Of a DNA stretch of 64,000 nt, positions 22,831 to 33,739 are shown one piece after another. Within the stretch, counting starts at the first letter, position 1. Each line of letters opens with the position of its first letter. A program made the translations under genes and the position numbers. Origin of the DNA: Elmis aenea (Eukaryota > Arthropoda > Insecta > Coleoptera > Elmidae); the NCBI GenBank assembly GCA_947652605.1, contig OX393576.1, positions 50,072,966-50,136,965 on the forward strand, written 5' to 3'. Under the pieces are notes generated by a model. It did not search any database. It was not told the DNA's origin and saw nothing but the letters and a program-made list of their open reading frames with translations.

Positions 22831-24776
22831 AAACTGCAGTATTATATATTTTTGTTTCTCGGTTAATAAGTATTATTTTATGAAGAATGTTTTTAATTTT
22901 TATATATTTTTATAATCTAGATTTTTCAACAATAAACATTATTTTGAAAGTTATATTTTATTCTATTATACTATGTACCTAAGGTAACCATAAAAACTAT
23001 ATTTTAACTAAAACTACCCTCCCAACCAACCATACCACCCTACATCCCAATGGTTCTAACGAACAGTACGGGGTGCCAATTACTGGAATAATTCATGTGC
23101 CAATCATTGGTATTAATGTGCCAATGACTAGAAAATCGGACCAATTTTATAAATTTGAGGAAAAAGGAACATAATTGATCTTAAAAAGAAAAAAATGCAA
23201 CTGTAAAAGTAAGAACTAACTTTGCGGAATGTAATAAAAATTCATTTTTGGGCTTTTACATGATAAATTGTTAAATAAACGGTTTTATTTGTCTCTATAG
23301 CCTTAAAGTGCCAATGGTTGGGGGTTTTACCCTATTATGACTTTCTTGTGTTTATCTTTCAATTGTTACAAATTTGCCGCTGTCTACCTTCATAACCTAC
23401 TCGTTGCTCGAATAATTTACAATAAAATCGCGATAACTCGAAAAATATTAGTTTTAGGTATAAAACATGGGTATAATGTTTTTGAAAGACAATCAAATTT
23501 TCTACAAGACTATGTAAAAACAAATAGTATTTTGTATTTAAGAAAATTGAGTTATCGATGTTTAAAGTTTCACGAGTTTTTCCAGGCGTAAAAAACACCC
23601 TGTATAATATTTTTTAAATGTAGCTAGTGCAAAGTGTTAAATAATCTATTGTCAAGCTAATTTTTAAACAAAATTCTACTGCCTTTTTAAATAACTTAAA
23701 TGTTTAAAAAAATTTAAAGTGCTGTATCGCTCAAAATAAAAAAGTAAATTTTACGAAAACGGTTGACTTTAGACCCATATAACCTTGTAAATTTTTTAAA
23801 GTAAATTATATGAGGAATTCAAAAATGTAAAAATATACAGGATGTTCTATTTCAAATTTCAAAGTTTGAGTCCGTTTCCGCTTGAACCGGAAGTCGCATT
23901 GCAACCTTAATATTTTCATCGAATCCAAAAAATACCATAACGCTAGATACAGAATTTTATTGTTACATCTGCAATAGTATTCTAAATATTTGTCTGTTTC
24001 CACACTTTTGCGCATCCCTGCATACAGAGAGAAACATTTTTTATCTAATTGTAACATAATAAGTCTTACTACGTTATGATTTTTTCTACATTTAAATTTT
24101 GTCCGATATTTGTTATTGTTACCATTTTTTTTATAACACAACGTAACCCGTTATACGTAATAGGTACACCACTTAAATCAAACCACTATGGGGATCTCGC
24201 CTAATATAGAGATATAGATTCGGTTAAAGTAGCAAACAGTTGCATATGATAGAACAGATTAATAGGCATATTTGAATTTGAAGTTTTTGCTTAAAGCAAG
24301 TTTATTGTGCATTTTTTTAAATATGTTGGGTCATATTATTTGTAACTTGTTGCTAACTTTATCGAATCTTTATCTTTTATATTAAGCAAGATTTTTATAG
24401 TGACCCGAATAAAAATGTACACTCAGTACAGTTAATATAAATGTATATGCATTTCTTGACTTATCTAAATACTAATAGCCGTTTATTTTCTACATTCTGA
24501 TAAATGAGTCGCCTAGATGCAAAACTGACTATCTTCTTTTTTATTGGAAATGAGATAATTGAGAAAAACTATACCGACTTGCACAGTTTAGTTAAAATTA
24601 TTGTTTTTGTTGACAAAATTAAGGAAAAATATTAAGAATAATCCACCGGAACCTCAAAAAACAAACTCAAATCGTTTAAGAGAAAAATGAAAATTAAGCA
24701 CGCATTTAGCCACTTTTGCAGCTAATTCAGGATTTGCCCGGATTTGAATTAAAAACATAGGATTCATTTAATAATA

Positions 24777-25800
24777 TCATAAACCGTTTACTTCATCTGT
24801 ACCATTGTTATCGGTAACAGAATTTATAATGTCTTTATAAAAATTTAATTTATATTCTTCTGACTTTGAGAGCCAATCTTTTCCAAAATGTTTAATTGGT
24901 AACTCATTTACATTGTCTTTTTTTTGTTGCTTGATGGGCCGATTGCCTATTGGTAAAAACTTTGGAGCGATCATATAAAGGGTTTTTCCCCTTTTACAAA
25001 TAGATTGAGCCACTGCAGTCATTTTTATAATTCATTTTACCTTTCACAAAAATTTTTCCTTTTTTACATCTGCTTAGAACAAATCTTTTACAAGAGGATA
25101 GCTTAAAAGACAAACAGCTTGTTGGTTTTATCACATTTTTTATAGCGTTCCTCCAGTCAAATACCGTCCAATCTTCTGCGAGTCTCTTCACAGTACCATG
25201 AACTTTGAAAATGTTGATATAGTCTTCTGGATCTATTATGGTATCTTTTTTACGAACCTGTTTCTCTATCTGAGCAAATACGCGATCTGATGGTAGACAT
25301 GAGTGCCGAGTGACAGGGAAAATTAGCTGTACCTATTGTATTAATTTGTTTTGGCGCTTACGAAAACCATTTACAAGCCATTGCAATCATACATTTGTTC
25401 TTATTTTGTCCAGTACATCCGTCGGCCATTAAACGAATCTCCCTCGTATCATCATCAATTTCAATTTTAATAATGCAGTCATATACTGCTGATACAATTT
25501 CATTAGAAGATTTTTAACTTTCTTGTTCAAACCAAGTGTAGATGAAAACATTTTGGGGAGACAATTTGCTTTTTGACGATCCCACAACAACCGTAAAAAT
25601 TGTAAATATAAAATTGACACTTATATATAATTTGGTGAGGTATTTTTGGGAGCACTAAATTTTTCTGACGAAATGGTGAGTAAATCTTTCCTCTCTTCCT
25701 TTAGAAGCCCAAAGAATGCTTTAGCACGGGCTTTCCTTTGGGAACTTTAAACTTACAAATCGCTCTGGATCCATCTTCTTTCAAACACGTGCTTGTACAC
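24777..25800 (-). pseudogene. DUF7869-like protein, multiply frameshifted
   Basis: Read on the minus strand in several frames, the conserved pieces come in order: MDPERFVSLKFPKE (about 25770), SPQNVFIYTW...SNEIVSAVYDCI (about 25560-25470), RLMADGCTGQNKNKCMIAMA (about 25440-25380), FPVTRHSCLPSDRVFAQIEK (about 25315-25255), then DPEDYINIFKVHGTVKRLAE (about 25230-25175), and a basic C-terminal region to 24777. From memory, the pairing of D-x-C-x-GQN-K-N with P-x-x-x-HS-x-P-x-DR-x-F-x-x-IEK is typical of proteins labelled DUF7869 in insects. The function of that family is not established. The spacing of acidic residues suggests an RNase H-like fold, which is inference. Stops and frame changes near 25330, 25370 and 25530 show that the gene is dead. 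Confidence 0.65.
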
Positions 25801-26093
25801 AACAACTCGAACTTGTTTTAAGCTTAAAATAATTCGTAAAACCTATGAAAATGGATTTAACCGTATTTGTAGCTAAAGATAAATTTTGCCATTGGATATA
25901 ACCGATTTTGCATCGATATTGATTTAGTCGTTTCTGCTACTATGTAAAATAGGAATTGCCCGGTTTTGCATTGGACCTTTGCATTTAAACGGTGTGAAGC
26001 ACATGTTTTAGTCGGTTTTGAATGTCAGGGTATGTCTATATTCACAGAGAATTCAATTCTTATTCAAGATGGCACTGTCAGTTTAATTTGCAC

Positions 26094-26200
26094 CAGGGTT
26101 GATAAAAATCATGATTTTTTTAAAAAAATAAAAAAAATCGATTTATTTGATTTAAATCGGATTTTTTTGATTTAAATCAGATTTTTTTAAAATTAAATCA
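26094..26200. repeat. Left subterminal GATTTAAATC array of the hAT
   Basis: Several near-copies of TTTGATTTAAATC follow the terminal CAGGGTTGA. The right end (28610-28743) carries the same motif inverted and more regularly. Repeated subterminal motifs are usual transposase-binding sites in hAT elements; that role here is inferred. Confidence 0.75.
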
Positions 26201-26603
26201 AATGTTCATATTTGCATGCTATTTCTGTTTTGTGCTAATATATTTAATAACCAATATATTTAATTCATTGGAGAATTTTTGTTAAAATAAAAAATTATAT
26301 ATAATGAATAAAAATTTCAAAAAAAATCAGTGCTAAATAGTGATGTTATATATAATTAAGTCTTTGTCTTAACAAGCAATAAACAGTATGATTATATTTA
26401 TATTTCAAAGTGTAGTATATGATCTACAAAACCATGCTTGCTATTCATCATCAACTATATGTGACCTGTGATCGAATTCTATGCCTGAAAATACTTGTCT
26501 AAACATGCAAATGCAGTTTTGTATGTAAGGGTATCCCAGATTCTGTTATTCAGTTCATTTTAGTTAGCAAACGTGTACACATCACATAAATAAACGCAAC
26601 ATA

Positions 26604-28397
26604 ATGTCAGGAAGGAAAAGGGATAGTGTTTGGCAACATTTTATAGAAAAATCAAACAAATTGAAAGGGAAAGCTGGGAGCAGAGCAGTTTGTAAATATT
26701 GCAAAGAAGAAATACAAGGTCTGGTACAAAGATTAAAAGCACACCGTGAAAAATGTCAGAAGAAACAAATGCATATGAATGAAGTTACTGAATGTTATAC
26801 AGAAGATACTGACACAGATTCTAATCCTACCACCATAGAAACAAGTCAACCGAAAGAGTTTTTTAATCCACAACCTAGTACGTCTAGAATGGATACAAAT
26901 ACAAATATAAGCTCACCACCTGCTAAAAAAAAAAAAGAAATGACTGAAAATTTATTAATGAAATCATTTGTAGTGCGTACTTCTAACGAGTTAAAGAAAA
27001 ATCTTGATAGACAAATCGCAAAAGCTATTTATGCGACAAATAGTAGTTTCAGATGTATCGAACAACCAGAAGTGATAAAAGCAATCGAAATGTTACGGCC
27101 AGGTTATTCACCACCTTCTAGGTTCGCTGTATCTTCAACATTATTAAATGAAGTGTACATGGAAGAAAAAGAAAAATGTCTTGCAAAATTAACAAATAGT
27201 TCGGTTTGCCTTTCCTTAGATGGTTGGTCAAATGTACATAACGAACCGATAATTTGCGCTACTGTAACAACAGATTATGGATCAACCTTCCTCCTTGAAA
27301 GTATAGATACATCAGGACATGCACATACAGCCGATTATTTAACAAGTATAGCAATCAGTTTAATAAATAAGTGCAAAACTCAATATAATAATTGTGCAGT
27401 TTCAAGTTTCGTTACAGATAATGCAGCTAATATGAGCAAAATGAGAGAAAACATTAAAAATGAAGTAACCGATGTAAATGTGATAACCTATGGATGTTCA
27501 GCACACATTCTAAATTTACTTTCCAAGGACTTGCAGATACGCGATATTAAAGAAAATGTTGTGCATGTTGTTAAGTATTTCCGTAATAATCATTTGGCAA
27601 GTGCTAAATATAAAGCTGCCGGAGGTAAGGCGTTAATATTGCCTCAAGACGTAAGATGGAATACTCTTGCAGATTGCTTGGAAATATTTACACAAGAATG
27701 GCAGAAATTGTTACAAATTTGTGAAGAGAACAAAGACCAAATTGATTCTTTAATATTCCAAAAGGTGTCTAACATTAAACTGAAACGATCGGCAGAAGAT
27801 TTTTTAAAAATAATAAAACCAATTTCCGTAACTTTAGACAAATTACAAAGAACAGATGCATTTTTAGCTGATGCTGTAGAAGCATGGAAAGAACTTGAGG
27901 CTGTTTTTGATGATACTATTACATTAAATATTAAACAAATGGCTGCATTTCAAAAACGATATGCTCAAGCTTTGACACCGTACCATTTTTTGGCTTATTT
28001 ATTAGACCCTAGAAAAACAAAACTTCCTTTAAAATATAATGAAAAAGACGCAGCTTTAAAAGTAGCAGCAGAAAGTTACCCACACAGTGGTTTATTACCC
28101 ATAATAATAAAATTTGAAGCTAAATCTGATCCATTTAAATCTGTTATGTTTAGTGAGGAAATTATTAATAATGTTACTCCAATACAGTGGTGGAAATCAC
28201 AAAAAGATGTTTCCGATATTAATAAAGTGTTGCCAATATTAACACAACTAATGTGCAGTGTAACTTCTTCGGCCTCAGTTGAAAGAATTTTTTCAACATT
28301 TGGATGGGTCCATTCGACAATAAGAAATAAACTGGGAACTGAAAAGGCTGCAAAACTGGTATTTTTATTCCAAGATTACAATACCAAGAATTTATAA
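26604..28397 (+). CDS. hAT-family transposase with BED zinc finger
   Basis: This single uninterrupted 597-codon frame encodes the transposase of the surrounding element. Residues 8-51 form a BED finger (W10, C30, C33, H47, C51) for DNA binding. A proline-lysine patch, PPAKKKKE, at 105-112 may be a nuclear localisation signal. The catalytic region includes LSLDGWSN (D206) and FVTDNAANM (D272), followed by CSAHILNLL (C298, H301), all in the order seen in hAT enzymes. IQWWKS (527-532) leads into the hATC dimerisation domain SSASVERIFSTFG (E560) near the C-terminus. Length is usual for the family. The chosen ATG gives an intact BED domain and follows an A-rich context. All motifs expected for activity seem present; actual activity is not shown. 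Similar genes are sometimes annotated as zinc finger BED domain-containing proteins, but the flanking TIRs make transposase the right call. Confidence 0.96.
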   Translation: MSGRKRDSVWQHFIEKSNKLKGKAGSRAVCKYCKEEIQGLVQRLKAHREKCQKKQMHMNEVTECYTEDTDTDSNPTTIETSQPKEFFNPQPSTSRMDTNTNISSPPAKKKKEMTENLLMKSFVVRTSNELKKNLDRQIAKAIYATNSSFRCIEQPEVIKAIEMLRPGYSPPSRFAVSSTLLNEVYMEEKEKCLAKLTNSSVCLSLDGWSNVHNEPIICATVTTDYGSTFLLESIDTSGHAHTADYLTSIAISLINKCKTQYNNCAVSSFVTDNAANMSKMRENIKNEVTDVNVITYGCSAHILNLLSKDLQIRDIKENVVHVVKYFRNNHLASAKYKAAGGKALILPQDVRWNTLADCLEIFTQEWQKLLQICEENKDQIDSLIFQKVSNIKLKRSAEDFLKIIKPISVTLDKLQRTDAFLADAVEAWKELEAVFDDTITLNIKQMAAFQKRYAQALTPYHFLAYLLDPRKTKLPLKYNEKDAALKVAAESYPHSGLLPIIIKFEAKSDPFKSVMFSEEIINNVTPIQWWKSQKDVSDINKVLPILTQLMCSVTSSASVERIFSTFGWVHSTIRNKLGTEKAAKLVFLFQDYNTKNL

Positions 28398-28557
28398 ATG
28401 TATATTATTATATATTATTTTAAATGAATTACGTTTCGTTACGTTACGTATAAGTATGTATTTAATACGTATATACATATAAGAACTGTTGTTTTTTTTT
28501 TAAATACTTATATACATAAATACCATATACCTACCTAATGTTTTTTTTATTTGAGAA

Positions 28558-28563
28558 AATAAA
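28558..28563 (+). promoter_or_regulatory. Possible poly(A) signal of the transposase gene
   Basis: AATAAA lies 161 bases after the stop codon and inside the element. It is a consensus signal in AT-rich DNA, so chance occurrence is likely enough to limit confidence. Confidence 0.45.
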
Positions 28564-28609
28564 ATTTTGTTTTGTTATAAATGTTTTATTATCTACTCAT
28601 ATAATAAGT

Positions 28610-28743
28610 GATTTAAATTGATGTTTTTTTTTCACTTGATTTAAATCGTGATTTAAATCAATGATTTTTTTTTTAAATTACTTGATTTAAATCATGATTT
28701 AAATCATGATTTAAATCAATTGATTTAAATCTGCTCAACCCTG
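28610..28743. repeat. Right subterminal GATTTAAATC array of the hAT
   Basis: At least six GATTTAAAT motifs occur in about 130 bases, several as ATGATTTAAATCAT palindromes, before the terminal TCAACCCTG. They mirror the left array. Confidence 0.8.
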
Positions 28744-28793
28744 ATTTGCACCCAAAATGGATATAACCGAGTTTGCATCTAGGCGACTCAAAT

Positions 28794-30104
28794 ATGTAAT
28801 ATAGTTCTGTTTGGTTTCATAAAAATCTTTTTCAAGTAAAAAAAAACTAACAAGTTCCTCATCTACAAATATTTGACATTATCGATCCAACGCTTTCTAA
28901 AGTTTGTAAGGATATTCAAGCAAACAAAAGTTTTAAATCACTGCTGAATATAATAATAAAGTTTTTAATAAAAGTTACAAAACATATAAAGCAAATATTT
29001 GTTTAGTATTTGGAAGGGTATATGATTTACAATACATCACAAATATTTTAATTAATAACGACTATTTTTTGTAATTAATTCGTACAAACGGTATCCAAAA
29101 ATAAATGGACGAATTAAATTAATAATGTTAACTTTGGTTATTGATTCTGTTTGATTTGTTGCTATTTTTAGTGACTGTTTATGTTAAAATAATGTCAATC
29201 TCTATACGTATTTTGACATACAGCATAAAGTTACTTGAAAATATTTGATTTTAACTATAGCTCTTATTATTAACATTATAAACTAAATATTTAGGAACCA
29301 TAGCTAAACCAACTGCTTAGTTTTTTATGGACGTAATGTTAAATTTCAATGCTATTACTTGACGAATTTTTGAGCGAATATAAATCTCGACAGTAAATTA
29401 ATTAAATATTTTTTAAATTAGTATTTCATCATTTACCTTTTTCTGGTGATTACAAAAAGTACAACAGTTGTATTCTTGAACATAAGTTATTATTTTCCAA
29501 CAAATTTTTTAACAAACTTTATAGTAACAATTATGTACTCTGTATAATTTTTCTATAGTTCCTTTTGTATGCAGTTATTTTATTGTTGAAAAAAAAACTA
29601 AGACGCAGGTCGTTAAAAATCTTTTAGTTTTATTGCAACCGAATTGTCTAAAATGTGGCGAAGTCACGAAGAGCGTTTACCGGTCTAAATATACAGACAT
29701 TTTACATTTATTATGATTAATGTGATTGCCCTGTCGTTTTTATAACATGTTTATTTGTAGTCTCCCTAAATTATACACTAAAAATATCTACTGTATTCAA
29801 ATATTTATTTGATTAATTAAACATAACTAGAACACATAAATAGATTTTGTTATTTCAGGCGCTGTATGTTTTCTGCAGTAGTACGTACGTTGAATAATGG
29901 AAACGAATATCACATAAATAATAAATATTGTAATTTCTGTTCACAACGCAATAAGTATATCATTTTATGTAGAACTTTGGCTTATTTATAAAAACAACCG
30001 AAAGGTAGCTTTTGTTTTTAAAAGTCAAAAATATTTGCATTAATTGCACATTAAATTTATCTCTAAAATATATGCAAATTTAAAATAAATAAGCGTTACT
30101 CAAC
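28794..30104. other. AT-rich unassigned DNA
   Basis: No open frame, terminal repeat or tandem array was recognised. Confidence 0.5.
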
Positions 30105-30560
30105 TTACTAATATGCAATAAAGTTGAAACTAGATAGTAATTATCTTTTGCAACGAGCACTATGTAACACAAATAAAACACAACAGTTTTAACAACAAAC
30201 TTCTTCTCTTTCGACCGGCTGTGCATTTCTTGATGGTTGGTTCTACACTAACTAAGCCAGACTGTCCCAAGATATTGGGTTTCTGTTGTCATTATTTTTT
30301 TTTATAGTAGTTGTATCCTTGTCTCTCTCACCTATCCGCACGTTTTGTCAAAAAATCGTTTGTTGATAGAACAAGGCCAAACACTGACAACGTTGTACAC
30401 TCCATGTTATGACCTTAAAATTTTTAATTTAATTTTAAAATTGTTTTTTTTTAAATGTTACAGGTTTTAGTTAATGGTACGTCAGTATTTGTTCGATGTT
30501 ATTCATTTAAAATTAAATGACATAACACTGAAGTGATATAATTTAATTCTATTGTGTATT
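30105..30560. repeat. Dispersed repeat Rep-E, copy 2
   Basis: It matches 8830-9280 in the same orientation. The alignable blocks are spread over about 400 bases with many substitutions, so both copies are old. Confidence 0.6.
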
Positions 30561-32144
30561 ATTTATTTATTAACATAAAAGGTTTTTCGAAAAACGACAT
30601 ATCTGCCCTAGTAACGATTTATGGTAACCGGTGTATGTTTTAAGGTTAAGATATTAACAAAATAATGTCTTTTGTAATAATAATTGATAATGCGGTACCA
30701 TGAAAGATTTATAATTAAATTATTTATGGAATGTCCATCCGTATCAATTACAAATCTCTTTATAATCCTTGCGTTTTTAAAATTAACAATATTACAGTAG
30801 GTATGTCAAAGATATCTTGTACTTATAAGATACTTGGCATACCAGATACTTAAATATTGCCTAAGACGTTAATATTCAACATCGCAGTATATTTCCCATC
30901 AACACTTGCTTAGATAAAGCATTTCCGTTTATATAAAACATTAGCGCGCCTCATTTCAAGCGAGCAATAAATACGACGAGGTTTGGTGAATCTTAATGCA
31001 TTTGCAGTTCCGCCACGCAAACGACTGATAACACACAATATGTCCCTTTCGCGGCTTAACTTCTCCTCCTCGGCAATTGTTTTATTTTGCGAATGTCATT
31101 CATCTGCAAAATGTATCTGCCCGAAGCAGTTATGCTCGTGATATCGAGAGAGTGAAGTGGATATTCTTGAGTGGCGTGTAACCCAACAACTGCTGGGGTA
31201 AAAGGAACGATACCCCAACTTTTTATCCTGGCAAAGATCAAGCGCGTGGAAAATTGGCCCGCACTTAAAGCTGCCTGATACTTAAACCCTATACACGTAC
31301 ACTGAGAGCGTTTGAAACGGCATCTCCTCTTGCGTTTACTTCACTGGATTGCTTTTAGTTTCGTCCTTTCGTACACCGGGCCGCTATAAAATGACTACAT
31401 TTTCATTTCAGAAAATTAGATTCGAATTTCGTTACGCACAATACGCGCTAATTCAGATTTTTTTAAATCTTATTGTACTAGTTCACTGCGGAATGATGGA
31501 CTCAAATCCAAAAAAATACTGCACTGAAGTATATAGTTTAGGGTGCCCCAGAGTTCGTTCTCAGATTGATACTTAGGTTAATTTTTAGAAAGCCCTTAGA
31601 CACACATTAATAAAATTTTGATTTAATGAAAACAAATGATTTGTTTATTTTAAACAGGCGTTAACTATCTTCTAAATCAGACGTTTTAGCAATTTCTGTC
31701 CTGTAAATATTCCAATATTTTTATAAAACTGTCTCCGAATTATATATCAATACATGAAGCAGAATAACCTCTGCACAAATTAGTGGTAAAGATGACTTTT
31801 TGGATTTGCAATTGAAAATATAAATTGTTTTATTATCTTTCTACTCCAAAAATTGTTGCTACTAACTTATATTTATGCACACATTTTATTTCTTTACCTA
31901 CTGATACTACATTTTGACAATTTTCTAGGAATATCTCGAACGTTAAGGTTATTGAAATGCCAACCTAAGTAAAAAAATTAGAGCACTCAATATTCGATTT
32001 TCACAAAAAAATGTAAGTGTTGTCTAAACAAGAAAGTTAAAGATAGTTTGGTTAAAGATCTTTGAAATTCCAAATAAATTTTTATACTTATATATTTGAA
32101 ACATGAATAGGAAAATCGATTTGGTGATAATCATCGGACACACT
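30561..32144. other. Unassigned DNA with a GC-richer block at 30930-31330
   Basis: The block at 30930-31330 is CpG-containing, not repetitive within the window and has no coding frame with motifs. It is the most enhancer-like stretch of this interval by composition only. The remainder is AT-rich without features; CGGACACACTGTATA near 32136 resembles the terminus of a TA-flanked MITE. Confidence 0.35.
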
Positions 32145-32152
32145 GTATACGA

Positions 32153-32509
32153 CAGTGATTCTCAACCTGTGTGGCACGACGCCACGATTACATAAATAAC
32201 ATTTTGAAATGACAATAGTCACACATATGATACTTTCTTATTGAGTTTTATAACAAGAGTGTTCCAGATTTTAATATTTTTTTTATACCTACGTTTACTT
32301 TTGCAAAATAATGTACAAACAAAACTTGTTACACATTTTGATAAAATAAGATACTCAGTCAAAGGACGGGTAGGATGTAAAAACAAAGTGTGTTTTGGCA
32401 AAAAAAAAATATTGGCAGGGGGGTGCAATAAAATTTGGTATGGAAAAGTGGGGCGCAATAAATTTGATGTAAAAAAGGGTGGCGCAAATAAAAAGGTTGA
32501 GAAACACTG
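32153..32509. mobile_element. hAT MITE with CAGTG...CTCAACC termini
   Basis: It starts CAGTGATTCTCAACCTGTG and ends, inverted, CAGTGTTTCTCAACC. GTATACGA and GTATACAA flank it (32145-32152 and 32510-32517), matching at 7 of 8 positions. The GTGGCGC / GGGGCGCAATAA motifs inside the right end are typical of this non-autonomous hAT group. The two open frames across it are not genes. Confidence 0.9.
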
Positions 32510-32811
32510 GTATACAAAGAAAGAGAACTATGTTCTTTTTTTTAAATATTGAGTTGATTAAAGAAATATCATTAAATTAATGTTGTTCAATTTTTATCTA
32601 AAATATAGCATTTCTCTCTATTAATGCAAAATTTTTACTAATTAAAAATTTTTGTTGCTACCCTATTTAATCACTTAAATAATGTTTAAAAACATTTAAG
32701 AAAAAGTTTAAGCCATACAAAAACACGCGCAAGTCTTTTAAGTCATTTTTAAAAATTAAAACCATTGTTTACTTGTAGGTACTAAATAAGCGTAAAACCA
32801 AAATCTTATTA

Positions 32812-33735
32812 TAAATAATAATAATAATAATAATAATCTTTATTTGTTCTGAATATCCCAAAAAAGGTGTAGAACTTGTCACAATAATAATTTACGTACA
32901 TTACAAATAATATACATAGTTAATAAAAAAGAAAAAACACAGAAAAATTATATTTAAATATAACATTTTACAAAGTCAGCATCATTTAAATATTCGCTTA
33001 CTCCATAGTAAGCTTTAGAAATCAGAACTTTTCTTAATTTCTTCTTCAATTCGCGGGTGGGAAGATTTATTATACTCTCAGGTGATGTGTTAAATTTATT
33101 ATATATAGCAATAATTGTGGAGGCTACATTTTTTTGAAGATAGGTATATTTGAAACAATCGGGTTTTAGGTTTTTTTGATGTCGCGTATTGGCTGCATGA
33201 TTTCTTATATTCTCTTCGAACAGATCTACATTATTTTTTACGAACATGATGGCTTCGAGGATAAATAGACCGTAAAAGGTTAATATTTCGTTGTCACGAA
33301 AAGTTTCTTTGCAGTGATCTCGGTAGTTCAGGCCAAATATATTTCTTATACATCGCTTTTGTATAATGAAGAGGCGTTCTGAGTCACTAGCGTTACCCCA
33401 AAAAATTACAGCATAGCGTAACCTAGATTCGACATATGCATGATATGCAGTTTTGGCCCGTTTGCATTGACCAATTTTTTTAGGTTTTTTAGTGCAAAAG
33501 GGTACCGTGACAGGCTTTGTGACAGGCGTTCGATATGGTATGACCAGTCCAGTCTAGAGTCAATACATAAACCAAGAAAAGATATTTTATTAACAACATT
33601 TATACTTGTGGAATTATTTTGAAATTTTAAGTCGGAGGTTATTTTACTTTGTGAAAATTTTATAACTTGCGTTTTATTGACGTTTAAGGTTAGATTATAT
33701 ATTCTGCCTTTAATGAAATAAAGGATCTATTTTTC
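32812..33735 (-). pseudogene. Jockey-like LINE, 5'-truncated ORF2 end
   Basis: Minus-strand translation gives NLTLNVNKTQVIKF, then ISFLGLCIDSRLDW, both typical of the end of a LINE reverse transcriptase palm/thumb. After a one-base frame change near 33480 come AKTAYHAYVESRLRYAVIFW and RLFIIQKRCIRNIFGLNYRD, the standard C-terminal region of Jockey-like ORF2. The protein ends at 32954, and the 3' UTR finishes in AATAAAG followed by an ATT repeat (about 32814-32838). The 5' part, including the catalytic motif, is absent. The frame shift confirms it is dead. Confidence 0.88.
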
Positions 33736-33739
33736 TTTT

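Larger units (their letters stand above)
20824..23332 (+). mobile_element. pogo/Tigger-type deletion derivative
   Basis: Perfect outer inverted repeats of 15 bases (GGGTAAAACCCCCAA) are flanked by TA at 20822-20823 and 23333-23334, as expected for pogo-like elements. Repeated GTGCCAA/TTGGCAC motifs cluster inside both ends. The element encodes an N-terminal DNA-binding part (21355 on) and a C-terminal zinc-finger tail (22462 on), but the catalytic DDE core between them is missing. The C-terminal part is also split by a TTAA-flanked MITE. The paralogous empty site is at 58581-58600. Confidence 0.85.
20198..24020. mobile_element. Foldback repeat Rep-C, copy 1, host of nested elements
   Basis: The ends CAGGGTTGCGCAAAAGTATG and, inverted, CAGGGATGCGCAAAAGTGTG open two long complementary arms (about 20198-20620 and 23600-24020). 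The arms share CAGACAAATAT, TAGAATACTATTGCAGAT, CTTCCGGTTCAACCGGAA and AACGGTTGACTTTAG-type blocks. A pogo-type element sits in the middle. A second copy at 57790-59288 lacks it. The small open frames over the arms (for example 23806-24141) are not genes. The target site is unclear, possibly TA. Confidence 0.8.
26094..28743 (+). mobile_element. Complete autonomous-looking hAT transposon
   Basis: The 2650-bp element is bounded by CAGGGTTGA and TCAACCCTG and flanked by the identical 8-mer ATTTGCAC at 26086-26093 and 28744-28751. Both are established marks of hAT insertion. Arrays of GATTTAAATC and AAATCATGATTTAAATC run inward from both ends. One uninterrupted transposase gene fills the middle. 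Perfect target duplication and an intact frame imply a young copy. It landed near the right end of an older TIR element. Confidence 0.97.
24506..28789 (-). mobile_element. TIR element with DUF7869-like gene, host of the hAT
   Basis: The ends are GAGTCGCCTAGATGCAAAAC and, inverted, GAGTCGCCTAGATGCAAAC. AAAT lies immediately outside both (24502-24505 and 28790-28793), a possible 4-bp target duplication. Repeats resembling ACCGATTTTGCATC occur near the right end (25899, 25957, 28766). Without the 2658 bases of hAT and its duplicated target, the element is about 1.6 kb. It contains a broken minus-strand gene with DUF7869-like motifs. The superfamily is not known to me, and a TG...CA reading of the ends cannot be excluded. 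Confidence 0.7.

Noticed and set aside
23806..24141. 111-codon minus-strand frame
   Set aside because: It overlaps the right arm and end of Rep-C; the equivalent stretch in copy 2 does not keep the frame.
32219..32552. Frames of 79 and 103 codons on opposite strands
   Set aside because: They lie mostly within the 357-bp hAT MITE; low-complexity composition explains them.
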